64,000 nucleotides of DNA, from assembly GCF_902859895.1 (NCBI RefSeq), contig NZ_CADIKM010000005.1, positions 1 through 64,000 of the forward strand, written 5' to 3'. Source of the stretch: Pararobbsia alpina (GTDB lineage: Bacteria > Pseudomonadota > Gammaproteobacteria > Burkholderiales > Burkholderiaceae). The notes under the pieces were generated by a model. It had not been told where the DNA came from and ran no database searches. It was given only the letters and a program-made list of their open reading frames with translations. Positions 34,280 through 43,633 of the stretch are shown here, piece after piece (within the stretch, counting starts at the first letter, position 1; the number at the start of each line of letters is the position of its first letter). A program made the translations under genes and the position numbers.

Positions 34280-35704
34280 CTATTTGGCGCGCACCGACGG
34301 GCGGCCGAGTAGGTCGCCCAGTACCCGGATCGCGTCGTCGATCTTGGAACTCCACGGATGACCGAAGTTGAGTCGCACATAGTGTTCGAATGCATGCGTG
34401 GCGGAAAAGATCGGGCCCGGAGCAGGGCTGATGCCTTGCTCGATTGCAAGACGGTGCAACTCCATCGCGTCGATCGCCTCGGGAAATTCCAGCCAGAGAA
34501 AATAGCCGCCGCTCGGATGCGTGCGGCGAGTCCCGTGAGGTAGCCAACGTCCGATGGCGCTGTCCATTTCGCTCAGTTGCTGGTTCAAGGCTGCACGCAA
34601 TTTGCGCAGGTGCCTGTCGTAGCCGCCATGCTGGAGATAGTCGGCAAGACCCGCTTGTACCGGAATGCTGGCCGACAGCGTGGTCATCAGTTTTAGCCGC
34701 TGAACCTTGTCCGTGAACCGGCCGGCAGACGTCCACCCGATTCTGTAGCCTGGCGCGAGGGTCTTCGAAAACGAACTGCAGTGCATGACGAGCCCTTGTT
34801 TGTCGAATGCCAATGCAGGCACTGGATACTCGGGCTGGAAATGCAGTTCGCCGTAGACGTCATCTTCGATCAGCGGCACCTCATGCTGCGCGAGCAATTC
34901 GACGAGGGCCTTCTTCTTCTCAAGCGAGAGTGTCACCCCGGTCGGGTTCTGAAAGTTCGTCATAAACCAGCAGGCCCGAATCGGATGCTTCTTCAAGGCG
35001 TCGGCGAGCGCGTCGAGATCGAGGCCAGTCACGGGATCAACCGGGATTTCGACGGCCCGCAAGTCCAGCCGCTCGATGGCCTGAAGCGCAGCGTAGAAGC
35101 CCGGCGATTCTACGGCGACCACGTCGCCAGGACGGGTGACCGCCATCAGGCAAAGGTTCAGTGCCTCCAGCGCGCCGTTGGTAATGACGATTTCCTCCAT
35201 GGGCTGCGACAGGCCCATGCCCATGTAACGCATAGCGATCTGACGGCGCAGGTGTTCATTGCCCGGCGGCAGATCGACCACGGTGCTCCACGGACTGATC
35301 AGTCGCGAGGCCTGTGCGAGCGACTTCGCAAGACGCGGTAGTGGGAAGAGATGAGGGGAAGGAAAGGCCGAGCCCAGCGGCACGATGCCCGGCGTCTTTG
35401 CTGCGTCGAGCACGGAAAACACCAGGTCACTGATGTCGACTTTGCTTGATTCGGCGAGCGCAGCCACATGAGGCGCTCGCGCGGCGGTGACATTCGCGCC
35501 GGGCGCTACGTAATAGCCGGAGCGTTCCTGTGCACGTACCAGGCCCCACTCCTCAAGCAGGCAGTACGCACGAAACACCGTGGATTGACTCACACCGTGT
35601 TGCGCGATGATCTGGCGCAGAGAGGGCATGCGCGAGCCGACGGCGATACTGCCCGAGCGAATTTCCGCGGCCATTGCATTGGCCAGCACTTCGTATCTGT
35701 TCAT
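34280..35704 (-). CDS. MocR-type regulator (GntR HTH fused to aminotransferase domain)
   Basis: A 474-residue protein. An N-terminal GntR winged helix (about residues 1-75, with M-P-S-L-R-Q near 26 and V-S-Q-S-T-V-F-R-A-Y near 37-46) precedes a fold-type I aminotransferase domain with N-F-Q-N-P-T-G-V-T-L-S near 240 and the PLP lysine in S-S-F-S-K-T-L-A-P-G-Y near 313. I start at the ATG 35704 (M-N-R-Y-E-V-L-A), the usual MocR N-terminus; the frame is open for 51 more codons but with atypical codon use. MocR proteins are PLP-sensing regulators of pyridoxine, GABA or taurine genes, or sometimes aminotransferases. The target gene is unclear. Confidence 0.85.
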   Translation of the reverse strand: MNRYEVLANAMAAEIRSGSIAVGSRMPSLRQIIAQHGVSQSTVFRAYCLLEEWGLVRAQERSGYYVAPGANVTAARAPHVAALAESSKVDISDLVFSVLDAAKTPGIVPLGSAFPSPHLFPLPRLAKSLAQASRLISPWSTVVDLPPGNEHLRRQIAMRYMGMGLSQPMEEIVITNGALEALNLCLMAVTRPGDVVAVESPGFYAALQAIERLDLRAVEIPVDPVTGLDLDALADALKKHPIRACWFMTNFQNPTGVTLSLEKKKALVELLAQHEVPLIEDDVYGELHFQPEYPVPALAFDKQGLVMHCSSFSKTLAPGYRIGWTSAGRFTDKVQRLKLMTTLSASIPVQAGLADYLQHGGYDRHLRKLRAALNQQLSEMDSAIGRWLPHGTRRTHPSGGYFLWLEFPEAIDAMELHRLAIEQGISPAPGPIFSATHAFEHYVRLNFGHPWSSKIDDAIRVLGDLLGRPSVRAK

Positions 35705-35966
35705 CGAACCTACCATCATCCGCGCACAGGAAACTGCTGCCGTAAAAGAATCGCTATCTGCTGCTATGACTAGATCCGTCATTTTCCTATGCTTCGTGTC
35801 AGAAGAAAAGCGTCGTCGTGCGGGCCACTGTGAAGGATTGCCGTCCTTCCTGATCATTTGGATGCGGCTATTGGAAGCCAGCCTGAATTGACTATCGAAA
35901 CATTACCGTATGCGAGTGCGTCACGTCGCGTTATCGACTTGATCACACGCGTGCTGGTCATCTGGG

Positions 35967-36236
35967 TGACGGCGTTGCGGTCGAGGCACCGACCTATCTG
36001 GGCGCGCTGCAAGCCTTCCAGTTTCAGGGCGCTGACGTACTGCCGGTACCGACGGATCACGAAGGTGTGAGAGTTGAGGAGTTCGAAGAACGGGTCGCGC
36101 GGCATCGAGCGAAGCTGTTGTATCTGATTCTGAATTTTTTCAACCCGATCGGATACGTCATGTCTCTACGGCGTCGCAAGCGATGGGAGCGCATGAAGGC
36201 ATCGAGTCACATTAAAACTTTGGCACAGGAATAAAA
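35967..36236 (+). pseudogene. aminotransferase (class I/II) remnant
   Basis: A degraded internal piece of a PLP-dependent aminotransferase or MocR protein. The frame reads V-A-V-E-A-P-T-Y-L-G-A-L-Q-A-F, then K-L-L-Y-L-I-L-N-F-F-N-P-I-G-Y-V-M-S-L-R-R-R, which clearly corresponds to the conserved segment ending in N-F-Q-N-P-T-G. It has no start, no PLP lysine, and stops at the TAA (36234-36236) touching the cytochrome oxidase ATG. It is not a copy of the neighbouring MocR gene at the sequence level. Only about 85-90 codons remain. Confidence 0.75.
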
Positions 36237-37832
36237 ATGAGTGAAGTGACCTCCGGCACCGTTGCTGAACACCATGATTCGCATGACGTTCCTGTCGGTT
36301 GGCGCCGATGGCTATTGGCGACGAATCACAAGGACATCGGCACGCTCTATCTCTTGTTCTCGATCACCAACCTGATGATCGGTGGGGTGATGGCGCTGCT
36401 GATTCGAGCCGAATTGTTCGAGCCTGGGCTGCAGATCATGAGGCCGGAGTTTTTCAACCAGCTTGTGACTGAGCATGGGCTGATCATGATCTTTGGGGCC
36501 ATCATGCCGGCCTTCGTCGGCCTTGCAAACTGGATGATTCCACTGCAGATCGGGGCATCCGACATGGCGTTTGCCCGGATGAACAATCTGAGTTTCTGGT
36601 TGCTGCCGGCATCCAGCGTGCTGCTGATCAGTTCGTTCTGGGTGTCAGGTGGGGCGCCTGCAGCAGGGTGGACGATGTATGCGCCGCTGTCCACTCAGAT
36701 GGGCTCGGGCATGGATTTGTCGATTTTTGCGATCCATATCGCCGGTGCATCGTCGATCATGGGAGCGATCAACATTGTCGTAACGATCTTGAACATGCGC
36801 GCGCCTGGGATGACCCTGATGAAGATGCCGATGTTCGCGTGGACCTGGCTAGTCACCGGGTTCTTGCTGATTGCAATCATGCCAGTGCTCGCGGGGGCGG
36901 TCACGATGGTGCTGTTCGACCGCCATTTCGGGACCTCGTTCTTCAACGCGGCCGGCGGCGGTGACCCGGTGCTCTACCAGCACATCTTCTGGTTCTTCGG
37001 GCATCCCGAGGTCTACGTGATGATCCTCCCGGGCTTCGGGATGATTTCGCAGGTCGTGCCCGCCTTTTCGCGTAAGCGTTTGTTCGGATATGGGTCGATG
37101 GTTTACGCGACGGCTTCGATCGGCATTCTGTCGTTCATGGTCTGGGCTCACCATATGTTCGTGACCGGCATGCCGGTCACGGGCCAGTTGTTCTTCATGT
37201 ACGCGACAATGACGATCGCGGTTCCCACCGGCGTCAAGGTTTTCAATTGGGTTGCAACGATGTGGCGCGGCTCGCTGACCTTCGAAACGCCCATGCTGTT
37301 CGCGATCGGCTTCATCTTTGTGTTCCTCGTGGGCGGCTTGACCGGCGTGACGCTGGCGATGGCGCCGTTGAACGTCGCCTTGCACGGCACGTACTACATC
37401 GTCGCGCACTTCCACTATGTGATGGTTGCGGCCTCCCTGTTCAGCATCTTCGCCGGCTGGTACTACTGGGTGCCGAAGTGGACCGGCTATATGTACAACG
37501 AGGTGCGAGGCAAGATTCACTTTTGGGGCTCGATGATCTTCTTCAACATCGCCTTTTTCCCGATGCACTTCCTCGGTCTGGCGGGCATGCCCCGCCGCTA
37601 TGCGGACTATCCCGCGCAATTCACCGACTTCAACCAGATTGCCACGATTGGCGCTTTCGGTTTCGGTCTTTTGCAGGTCTATTTCCTGTTCTGGGTGGCG
37701 TTGCCTACCTATCGCGGAACGGGGCACGCAATGGCTCAGGCTAAGCCGTGGGACGGTGCGGAGGGTCTGGAGTGGACCTTGCCAAGTCCGGTGCCATTTC
37801 ATTCATTTGAAACACCTCCTCACGTCGAATAG
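36237..37832 (+). CDS. ctaD: cytochrome c oxidase subunit I (aa3-type), orphan
   Basis: A 531-residue heme-copper oxidase subunit with 12 membrane helices. Heme a ligand His80 (T-E-H-G-L-I-M-I-F), the CuB/tyrosine site H-P-E-V-Y near 256-260, the H-H pair in W-A-H-H-M-F and the H-F-H in A-H-F-H-Y-V are all present. The D-channel loop D-M-A-F-A-R-M-N-N and the K-channel lysine (P-T-G-V-K-V-F-N-W) are retained. Subunits II and III, the ctaG/cox11 factor and heme A synthesis genes are not in the window. It may therefore pair with a subunit II encoded elsewhere, or be an alternative isoform. The upstream sequence is an aminotransferase remnant, so its promoter must lie within that. Confidence 0.9.
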   Translation: MSEVTSGTVAEHHDSHDVPVGWRRWLLATNHKDIGTLYLLFSITNLMIGGVMALLIRAELFEPGLQIMRPEFFNQLVTEHGLIMIFGAIMPAFVGLANWMIPLQIGASDMAFARMNNLSFWLLPASSVLLISSFWVSGGAPAAGWTMYAPLSTQMGSGMDLSIFAIHIAGASSIMGAINIVVTILNMRAPGMTLMKMPMFAWTWLVTGFLLIAIMPVLAGAVTMVLFDRHFGTSFFNAAGGGDPVLYQHIFWFFGHPEVYVMILPGFGMISQVVPAFSRKRLFGYGSMVYATASIGILSFMVWAHHMFVTGMPVTGQLFFMYATMTIAVPTGVKVFNWVATMWRGSLTFETPMLFAIGFIFVFLVGGLTGVTLAMAPLNVALHGTYYIVAHFHYVMVAASLFSIFAGWYYWVPKWTGYMYNEVRGKIHFWGSMIFFNIAFFPMHFLGLAGMPRRYADYPAQFTDFNQIATIGAFGFGLLQVYFLFWVALPTYRGTGHAMAQAKPWDGAEGLEWTLPSPVPFHSFETPPHVE

Positions 37833-37846
37833 CGTTAGTGAGGAGG
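37815..37846 (+). terminator. inverted repeat over the ctaD stop codon
   Basis: CCTCCTCAC (37815-37823) pairs with GTGAGGAGG (37838-37846), a 9-bp stem with a 14-base loop that spans the stop codon. There is no U-run, so its efficiency as a terminator is uncertain. Confidence 0.4.
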
Positions 37847-38205
37847 CGCAGGCGCGGAAGAGAAATACGTTTTCCGGACTGACAAGCTCGAATGTTGAAA
37901 CTGCGCAGGGCGCTTAGCCCCCGGAAATCGAATTGCAATCAAAGAAAGCACGCATTAACCTTCATTCAGCATCAGTTGACGGGCAAACGAAAGGCGGACG
38001 ATCTACTATCCTGCCTGGCGCCGATCTTTGCCTCGGATCGGCGCTGCTGCGCTCGTTTTGGTGTCAACTGGTACTTCCGCGTGAATGACTGTCGCCCTAA
38101 CATGGCCGTCATGACTCAGTCGACGTGGGAGGACAGGTACCCCCGTTTGGCTAGAGCCAGCATTGGAATGCGGTTTCCCTACAAGCAGCTTATGAGATTC
38201 TTTCG
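37833..38205. promoter_or_regulatory. intergenic region before the fds operon, with a second hairpin
   Basis: No gene seen. GCGCCGATC (38018-38026) and GATCGGCGC (38036-38044) form a perfect 9-bp stem with a 9-base loop, which could terminate ctaD transcription or lie in the fds leader. The fds promoter must be here. No regulator gene is adjacent. Confidence 0.45.
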
Positions 38206-38682
38206 ATGACAGTCCCTAGCCGCGGTGCAGATCCCGTGGACGAAGCCATCACCGCGCATATCGCCATCCCCGGCGCCTTGCTGCCGATTCTGCACGACGT
38301 TCAGGATGCCCTCGGATATATTCCGGGCGACGCGATCTCCAGGATCGCGCAGGCACTGAACCTGTCCCGGGCAGAAGTCTATGGTGTCGTAACCTACTAC
38401 CACTATTTTCGCGCAGAGCCACCCGCGAGCCATATCGTTCAGGTTTGCAGAGCTGAAGCGTGTCAGGCGATGGGCTCCGACGCACTGGTGAGCCACATCC
38501 GGGCGCGGCTCGGATGTTCTGGGTCCGACAGCGATCCGTCGAACAAATTCTGTGTCGAGCCCGTGTATTGCCTGGGTCTATGCGGCGCGGCGCCCGCGCT
38601 GACGCTGGACGGACGTCCTTACGCGCGGGTGACACCGGATAGCTTCGACAACCTCGTTTCGGAACTGGAGGTCGGGTCATGA
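38206..38682 (+). CDS. fdsG: NAD-linked formate dehydrogenase, gamma subunit (FdsG, NuoE-like)
   Basis: A 158-residue thioredoxin-like 2Fe-2S protein related to NuoE of complex I. The four cluster cysteines are in C-R-A-E-A-C (near 84-89) and C-V-E-P-V-Y-C-L-G-L-C (near 118-128). It passes electrons between FdsA and FdsB in the soluble formate dehydrogenase that oxidises formate to CO2 with NAD+. The gene begins the fds operon; its stop overlaps the fdsB start by 4 bases. Confidence 0.9.
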   Translation: MTVPSRGADPVDEAITAHIAIPGALLPILHDVQDALGYIPGDAISRIAQALNLSRAEVYGVVTYYHYFRAEPPASHIVQVCRAEACQAMGSDALVSHIRARLGCSGSDSDPSNKFCVEPVYCLGLCGAAPALTLDGRPYARVTPDSFDNLVSELEVGS

Positions 38683-40250
38683 GCATCGTCAAAGTCTATA
38701 TCCCTCGAGACTCGGCATCGCTCGCCTGCGGCGCCGATGAGGTGGCCGCAAAGCTGCTGGCTGAATGTACTGCCCGCGACCTGCCGGTATCCGTGGTACG
38801 TAATGGGTCTCGCGGTCTGTTCTGGCTCGAGCCGCTCGTGGAAGTTGCCACGCCGCTTGGGCGGATCGCCTACGGACCGGTAACGGCCGCGGATGTGCCT
38901 GGGTTGCTCGAGGCAGGCATGCTCTCGGGCGCTGAGCACCCGTTGCGACTGGGTCTCACGGAGCGCATTCCTTACCTTGCGATGCAGGAGCGGCTGACTT
39001 TTGCACGCATGGGAGTGACCGATCCGTTGGCCATTGCGGACTACGAGGAACTGGACGGTTTCGCGGGACTGCGGCGCGCTGCGACCCTCACACCTGAGGC
39101 GATCGTCGAAGAGGTGACGCGATCCGGACTGCGAGGTCGCGGTGGAGCGGCGTTTCCGGCGGGCATCAAGTGGAAGACGGTCCAGAACGCTGCCGGGTCA
39201 CAAAAATATATCGTTTGTAACGCCGACGAGGGAGATTCGGGCACCTTCTCCGATCGCATGACGATGGAAGGTGATCCGTTCATGTTGATCGAGGGCATGG
39301 CGATCGCCGCACTCGCTGTTGGCGCGACTCAAGGTTACGTCTACATTCGCTCGGAATACCCTCACGCGATCTCAACGATGCGAGAAGCCATCCGGCTGGC
39401 AGAGGCGGCGGGATTCCTGGGTGATGACGTGGCAGGATCGGGCCGGTCGTTCCGGCTCTTCGTACGCAAGGCGGCAGGTGCCTATGTGTGCGGGGAGGAG
39501 ACGGCTCTGCTCGAAAGCATCGAGGGCAGGCGGGGTGTCGTGCGGGCCAAGCCTCCGCTGCCCGCCTTGCACGGCCTCTTCGGGCAACCCACGGTGATCA
39601 ACAATGTGATTACCTTCGCCAGTGTCCCGCTCGTGCTGGCGCGCGGCGCGGATTTCTATCGCGACTACGGCGTGGGCCGTTCGCGAGGCACGTTGCCGAT
39701 CCAGTTGGGGGGCAACATCAAATACGGCGGGCTGGTCGAGAAGGCGTTCGGCGTCACGCTACGTGAGCTGATCTATCAGTTCGGTGGTGGCACGCGTTCC
39801 GGCCGGCCTGTCAAGGCCGTGCAGGTCGGTGGCCCCCTGGGCGCCTACGTGCCGGAGAGTCAATGGGACGTGCCGCTTGACTACGAGGCCTACGCTGCCG
39901 TCGGCGCGGTCGTCGGGCACGGCGGCATCGTCGTGCATGACGACACCGCTGATATGTCGCAGCTGGCCCGCTATGCGATGGAGTTCTGCGCATTGGAGTC
40001 GTGCGGAAAATGCACGCCCTGCCGAATCGGATCGACGCGCGGCGTTGAAGTGATCGACCGCATCGCCGCTGCTGGCGAGTCCGGAGCTGTAGAGCAACAG
40101 GTCACGCTGTTGCGCAGCCTGTGCGACACGATGCTGAACGGCTCGCTTTGCGCAATGGGTGGGATGACACCTTACCCCGTGCTGTCCGCCTTGAATCACT
40201 ACCCCTCGGATTTCGGCATTGTCGAGACTGCCGTGTCGTCCGACGTCTGA
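38679..40250 (+). CDS. fdsB: NAD-linked formate dehydrogenase, beta subunit (FdsB, NuoF-like)
   Basis: A 523-residue diaphorase subunit. An N-terminal thioredoxin-like 2Fe-2S-type region (about 1-110) is followed by the NuoF core: G-L-R-G-R-G-G-A-A-F-P-A-G near 150-162 (NADH/FMN binding), C-N-A-D-E-G-D-S-G-T near 179-188, G-A-Y-V-C-G-E-E-T-A-L near 266-276 and the 4Fe-4S site E-S-C-G-K-C-T-P-C-R near 438-447. The N-terminal region seems to lack the full cluster cysteine set. It binds FMN and NAD and delivers formate electrons to NAD+. Translationally coupled to fdsG; a 26-base gap precedes fdsA. Confidence 0.92.
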   Translation: MSIVKVYIPRDSASLACGADEVAAKLLAECTARDLPVSVVRNGSRGLFWLEPLVEVATPLGRIAYGPVTAADVPGLLEAGMLSGAEHPLRLGLTERIPYLAMQERLTFARMGVTDPLAIADYEELDGFAGLRRAATLTPEAIVEEVTRSGLRGRGGAAFPAGIKWKTVQNAAGSQKYIVCNADEGDSGTFSDRMTMEGDPFMLIEGMAIAALAVGATQGYVYIRSEYPHAISTMREAIRLAEAAGFLGDDVAGSGRSFRLFVRKAAGAYVCGEETALLESIEGRRGVVRAKPPLPALHGLFGQPTVINNVITFASVPLVLARGADFYRDYGVGRSRGTLPIQLGGNIKYGGLVEKAFGVTLRELIYQFGGGTRSGRPVKAVQVGGPLGAYVPESQWDVPLDYEAYAAVGAVVGHGGIVVHDDTADMSQLARYAMEFCALESCGKCTPCRIGSTRGVEVIDRIAAAGESGAVEQQVTLLRSLCDTMLNGSLCAMGGMTPYPVLSALNHYPSDFGIVETAVSSDV

Positions 40251-40276
40251 GCAATCGCCTGAGAAGAGGAAACAAC

Positions 40277-43192
40277 ATGCTCGATCATCTTAAACACACC
40301 GACTACGGCACACCCCGACGCGAAGCGGAGAGGGAAGTGACGTTGGAAATCGACGGTGTCAGCGTTAGCGTTCCCGAAGGTACGTCCCTGATGCGGGCAG
40401 CCGTGGACGCCGGGGTCCAGGTTCCGAAGCTTTGTGCGACGGATAGTCTGGAGCCATTCGGTTCATGTCGCCTGTGCCTTGTCGAGATCGATGGCCGCAA
40501 GGGCTTCCCCGCCTCGTGTACGACGCCGGCCGAAGCCGGCATGAAGGTGCGCACACAGACACCGAAGCTGCAGGAGTTGCGAAAGGGCGTGATGGAGCTT
40601 TATATCTCCGATCACCCCCTGGACTGCCTGACCTGTGCCGCGAACGGTGACTGCGAACTCCAGGACATGGCGGGCGTGACGGGCCTGCGCGCCGTCCGGT
40701 ATGGTGTGGGAGACCAGCATGGCGGCGCACACCACCTGAACAGCAAAAAGGATGAATCCAATCCTTACTTTACCTACGATCCGAGTAAGTGCATCGTTTG
40801 CAACCGGTGCGTGCGAGCCTGCGAGGAAACGCAGGGGACGTTTGCCCTGACGATCAGCGGGCGCGGTTTCGATTCGCGTGTCTCGGCGGGGATGGGAGAG
40901 TCTTTTCTCGACTCCGAGTGCGTCAGTTGTGGTGCCTGCGTTCAGGCATGTCCGACGGCTACGCTGCAGGAAAAGTCGATCATCCAGTTCGGCCAGTCCG
41001 AACACAGCGTCATTACCACATGCGCGTACTGCGGCGTGGGCTGCGGCTTCAAGGCCGAAATGAAGGGCAGCCAGGTCGTCCGCATGGTGCCCTGGAAGGA
41101 CGGCAAGGCGAACGAGGGGCATTCGTGCGTCAAGGGCCGGTTCGCATGGGGCTATGCGACACATAAGGATCGCATTACCAAGCCGATGATCCGCGCGAAG
41201 ATCACGGACCCCTGGCGGGAGGTCAGCTGGGACGAGGCGATTGGCTACGCGGCGAGCGAGTTCAAAAGGATCCAGGCGAAGCACGGTCGCGAATCGGTTG
41301 GCGGCATAACGTCATCGCGCTGTACGAACGAAGAGACCTATCTCGTGCAGAAGCTCGTGCGCGCTGCGTTCGGCAACAACAACGTCGACACGTGCGCACG
41401 GGTTTGCCATTCACCGACCGGTTACGGGTTGGGGCAGGCGTATGGCACGTCGGCGGGAACGCAGACGTTCAAGTCGATCGAAAAGTCGGACGTGGTGCTC
41501 GTCATTGGTGCCAACCCGACGGATGCCCACCCGGTATTCGGTTCGCGCATGAAAAAGCGGCTGCGCCAAGGGGCCAGCTTGATCGTCATCGATCCACGGG
41601 TGATCGATCTCGTGAAGTCGCCGCATATTCGTGCCGAACATCATCTGCAGTTGCGGCCCGGGACCAACGTCGCTGTGTTGACAGCGATGGCGCACACCAT
41701 CGTGACCGAGGGTCTGTGGGACGAAGCCTACGTTGCCGCGCGTTGCGACGCGCAGAGTTTTTCCGAATGGCTCGAGTTCGTTCGTCAGCCGGAGAGTTCG
41801 CCGGAAGCGATGGAGTCGGTCTGTGGCGTGCCAGCGGCAACGATTCGTGCCGCGGCGAGACTCTACTCGACAGGAAAAAGCGAAGGTACGGCGGCTGATG
41901 TCGCCACGCATCGACCGAATTCGGCCATCTATTATGGCCTCGGCGTGACCGAGCATGCCCAGGGTGCGACCTCAGTCATGGCAATCGCGAACCTGGCCAT
42001 GCTGACCGGCAATATTGGACGGGAAGGGGTGGGGGTGAACCCGCTCAGAGGCCAGAACAATGTGCAAGGATCCTGTGACATGGGATCGTTTCCGCATGAA
42101 CTGCCGGGTTATCGCCATATTTCGGACAGCACGGCTCGAGCCGAATTCGAAGCGGCTTGGGGTGTGACGCTCGATCCGGAGCCGGGTCTGCGATTGCCCA
42201 ACATGTTCGACGCCGCGGTGTCGGGCAGCTTCCTCGGACTCTATTGCGAAGGGGAGGACATTGTGCAGTCCGATCCCGATACGCAGCATGTCGCCGAGGC
42301 ATTGATGGCAATGGAGTGCATCGTCGTGCAGGACATCTTCTTGAACGAGACCGCAAAGTACGCGCATGTATTCCTGCCTGGCTCGTCCTTTCTCGAGAAG
42401 GATGGCACGTTCACTAACGCGGAACGCCGCATTTCGCGCGTAACCCGGGTGATGCCGCCGCTGGCGGGCTATGCCGATTGGGAGGTGACAGTCAAACTTG
42501 CCAACGCACTCGGCCTGCCGATGAATTACGCGCATCCCAGCGAGATCATGGACGAGATAGCCGCGCTGACACCCACGTTCCGTGGGGTATCGTTCGAGAG
42601 GATTGAACGCCTGGGTAGTGTCCAGTGGCCCTGTAACGACGACACGCCGGAAGCAGGCGTGGACACGATGCACGTCGATCGCTTCGTGCGGGGCAAAGGC
42701 CGTTTCCTGATCACGAAGTACGTACCCACGGACGAGAAAGTCACGCGCAAGTACCCGCTGCTCTTTACCACCGGCCGGATCCTGTCGCAATACAACGTTG
42801 GAGCCCAGACGCGTCGCACCGAGAATAACGCGTGGCACGCCGAGGACCGGTTGGAGATTCATCCGGTCGATGCGGAGGATCGTGGGATTGTCGATGGTGA
42901 CTGGGTCGGTATCGAAAGCCGTGCCGGCTCGACCGTATTGCGAGCGCTCGTGACTGAGCGCATGCAACCCGGCGTCGTGTACACCACGTTCCATTTCCCC
43001 GAGTCGGGGGCCAATGTCATTACGACGGACAGTTCCGATTGGGCGACCAACTGTCCCGAGTACAAGGTCACGGCGGTGCAGGTCATGCCGGTGACGCAGC
43101 CCTCGGAGTGGCAACGCGAGTACTCGCGTTTCACGCAGATCCAGGAGGAATTGCTGGAGCGCGCGCGCGTACCGACCGCAGCAGGGGAGTGA
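40277..43192 (+). CDS. fdsA: NAD-linked formate dehydrogenase, alpha subunit (FdsA), Mo-cysteine type
   Basis: A 971-residue catalytic subunit. The ATG at 40277 follows AGAAGAGGAAAC. An N-terminal 2Fe-2S domain has Cys53, 64, 67 and 81; a NuoG-type His/Cys region (C117, C120, C126) follows. Two 4Fe-4S ferredoxin motifs are at C172-I-V-C-N-R-C and C215-V-S-C-G-A-C. A further 4Fe-4S site begins at C249-A-Y-C-G-V-G-C, and then the molybdopterin domain. The Mo ligand is Cys377 in A-R-V-C-H-S-P-T, where the membrane enzyme encoded at 57 kb has selenocysteine. It oxidises formate in the cytoplasm. The following gene is fdsD; the chaperone gene fdsC, normally between them, is absent. Confidence 0.93.
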   Translation: MLDHLKHTDYGTPRREAEREVTLEIDGVSVSVPEGTSLMRAAVDAGVQVPKLCATDSLEPFGSCRLCLVEIDGRKGFPASCTTPAEAGMKVRTQTPKLQELRKGVMELYISDHPLDCLTCAANGDCELQDMAGVTGLRAVRYGVGDQHGGAHHLNSKKDESNPYFTYDPSKCIVCNRCVRACEETQGTFALTISGRGFDSRVSAGMGESFLDSECVSCGACVQACPTATLQEKSIIQFGQSEHSVITTCAYCGVGCGFKAEMKGSQVVRMVPWKDGKANEGHSCVKGRFAWGYATHKDRITKPMIRAKITDPWREVSWDEAIGYAASEFKRIQAKHGRESVGGITSSRCTNEETYLVQKLVRAAFGNNNVDTCARVCHSPTGYGLGQAYGTSAGTQTFKSIEKSDVVLVIGANPTDAHPVFGSRMKKRLRQGASLIVIDPRVIDLVKSPHIRAEHHLQLRPGTNVAVLTAMAHTIVTEGLWDEAYVAARCDAQSFSEWLEFVRQPESSPEAMESVCGVPAATIRAAARLYSTGKSEGTAADVATHRPNSAIYYGLGVTEHAQGATSVMAIANLAMLTGNIGREGVGVNPLRGQNNVQGSCDMGSFPHELPGYRHISDSTARAEFEAAWGVTLDPEPGLRLPNMFDAAVSGSFLGLYCEGEDIVQSDPDTQHVAEALMAMECIVVQDIFLNETAKYAHVFLPGSSFLEKDGTFTNAERRISRVTRVMPPLAGYADWEVTVKLANALGLPMNYAHPSEIMDEIAALTPTFRGVSFERIERLGSVQWPCNDDTPEAGVDTMHVDRFVRGKGRFLITKYVPTDEKVTRKYPLLFTTGRILSQYNVGAQTRRTENNAWHAEDRLEIHPVDAEDRGIVDGDWVGIESRAGSTVLRALVTERMQPGVVYTTFHFPESGANVITTDSSDWATNCPEYKVTAVQVMPVTQPSEWQREYSRFTQIQEELLERARVPTAAGE

Positions 43193-43271
43193 TCCGCTTG
43201 CGAGAAGTCGCGAGGCGGGTGGAGCCGGCGCATGCCGGCATACGACTGAAAAGGGTAATGAGGGGAAGAAG

Positions 43272-43526
43272 ATGGATAGCCAGAGCCTGGTCCGTATGGC
43301 CAATCGCATTGGCGACTTTTTTGAGGCAATGCCAAACCGGGATCGCGCGATGGCGGATATCGTCGATCACATGCGAAAATTCTGGGAACCACGCATGCGG
43401 CAAGCGATGGTGGATCATCTGGACCGGGGCGCAGGGGAAGGCCTCAGCGAGATTGTCTTGACCAGCTTGACGCGGCATCGCGTAGTACTTGAAGAAGCGC
43501 TCCCGGCGCGTGCGTCGGAAAAATAG
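43272..43526 (+). CDS. fdsD: formate dehydrogenase delta subunit (FdsD)
   Basis: An 84-residue soluble protein of the FdsD family: L-V-R-M-A-N-R-I-G-D-F-F near residues 6-17 and I-V-D-H-M-R-K-F-W-E-P-R-M-R near 30-43 are typical. FdsD is a small accessory subunit required for stable assembly or activity of FdsGBA. It starts 79 bases after fdsA, a gap too short for fdsC (about 280 residues in other species). AGGGGAAGAAG ahead of the ATG is the ribosome binding site. Confidence 0.85.
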   Translation: MDSQSLVRMANRIGDFFEAMPNRDRAMADIVDHMRKFWEPRMRQAMVDHLDRGAGEGLSEIVLTSLTRHRVVLEEALPARASEK

Positions 43527-43538
43527 ACACCGTCCGAC

Positions 43539-43571
43539 ACCGGCTCGTTATCGCGAGTGAAGCGAGCCGGT
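43539..43571 (+). terminator. hairpin between convergent fdsD and the AtoE-type gene
   Basis: ACCGGCTCG (43539-43547) pairs with CGAGCCGGT (43563-43571), a 9-bp perfect stem with a 15-base loop, 12 bases after the fdsD stop. Its location between convergent genes fits a bidirectional terminator. Confidence 0.5.
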
Positions 43572-43633
43572 CCGCTACGGAAGAAGACTTGCCTTCCTGG
43601 GCGGCCCACCTCATTTGAGGCGGACCGCGACCT

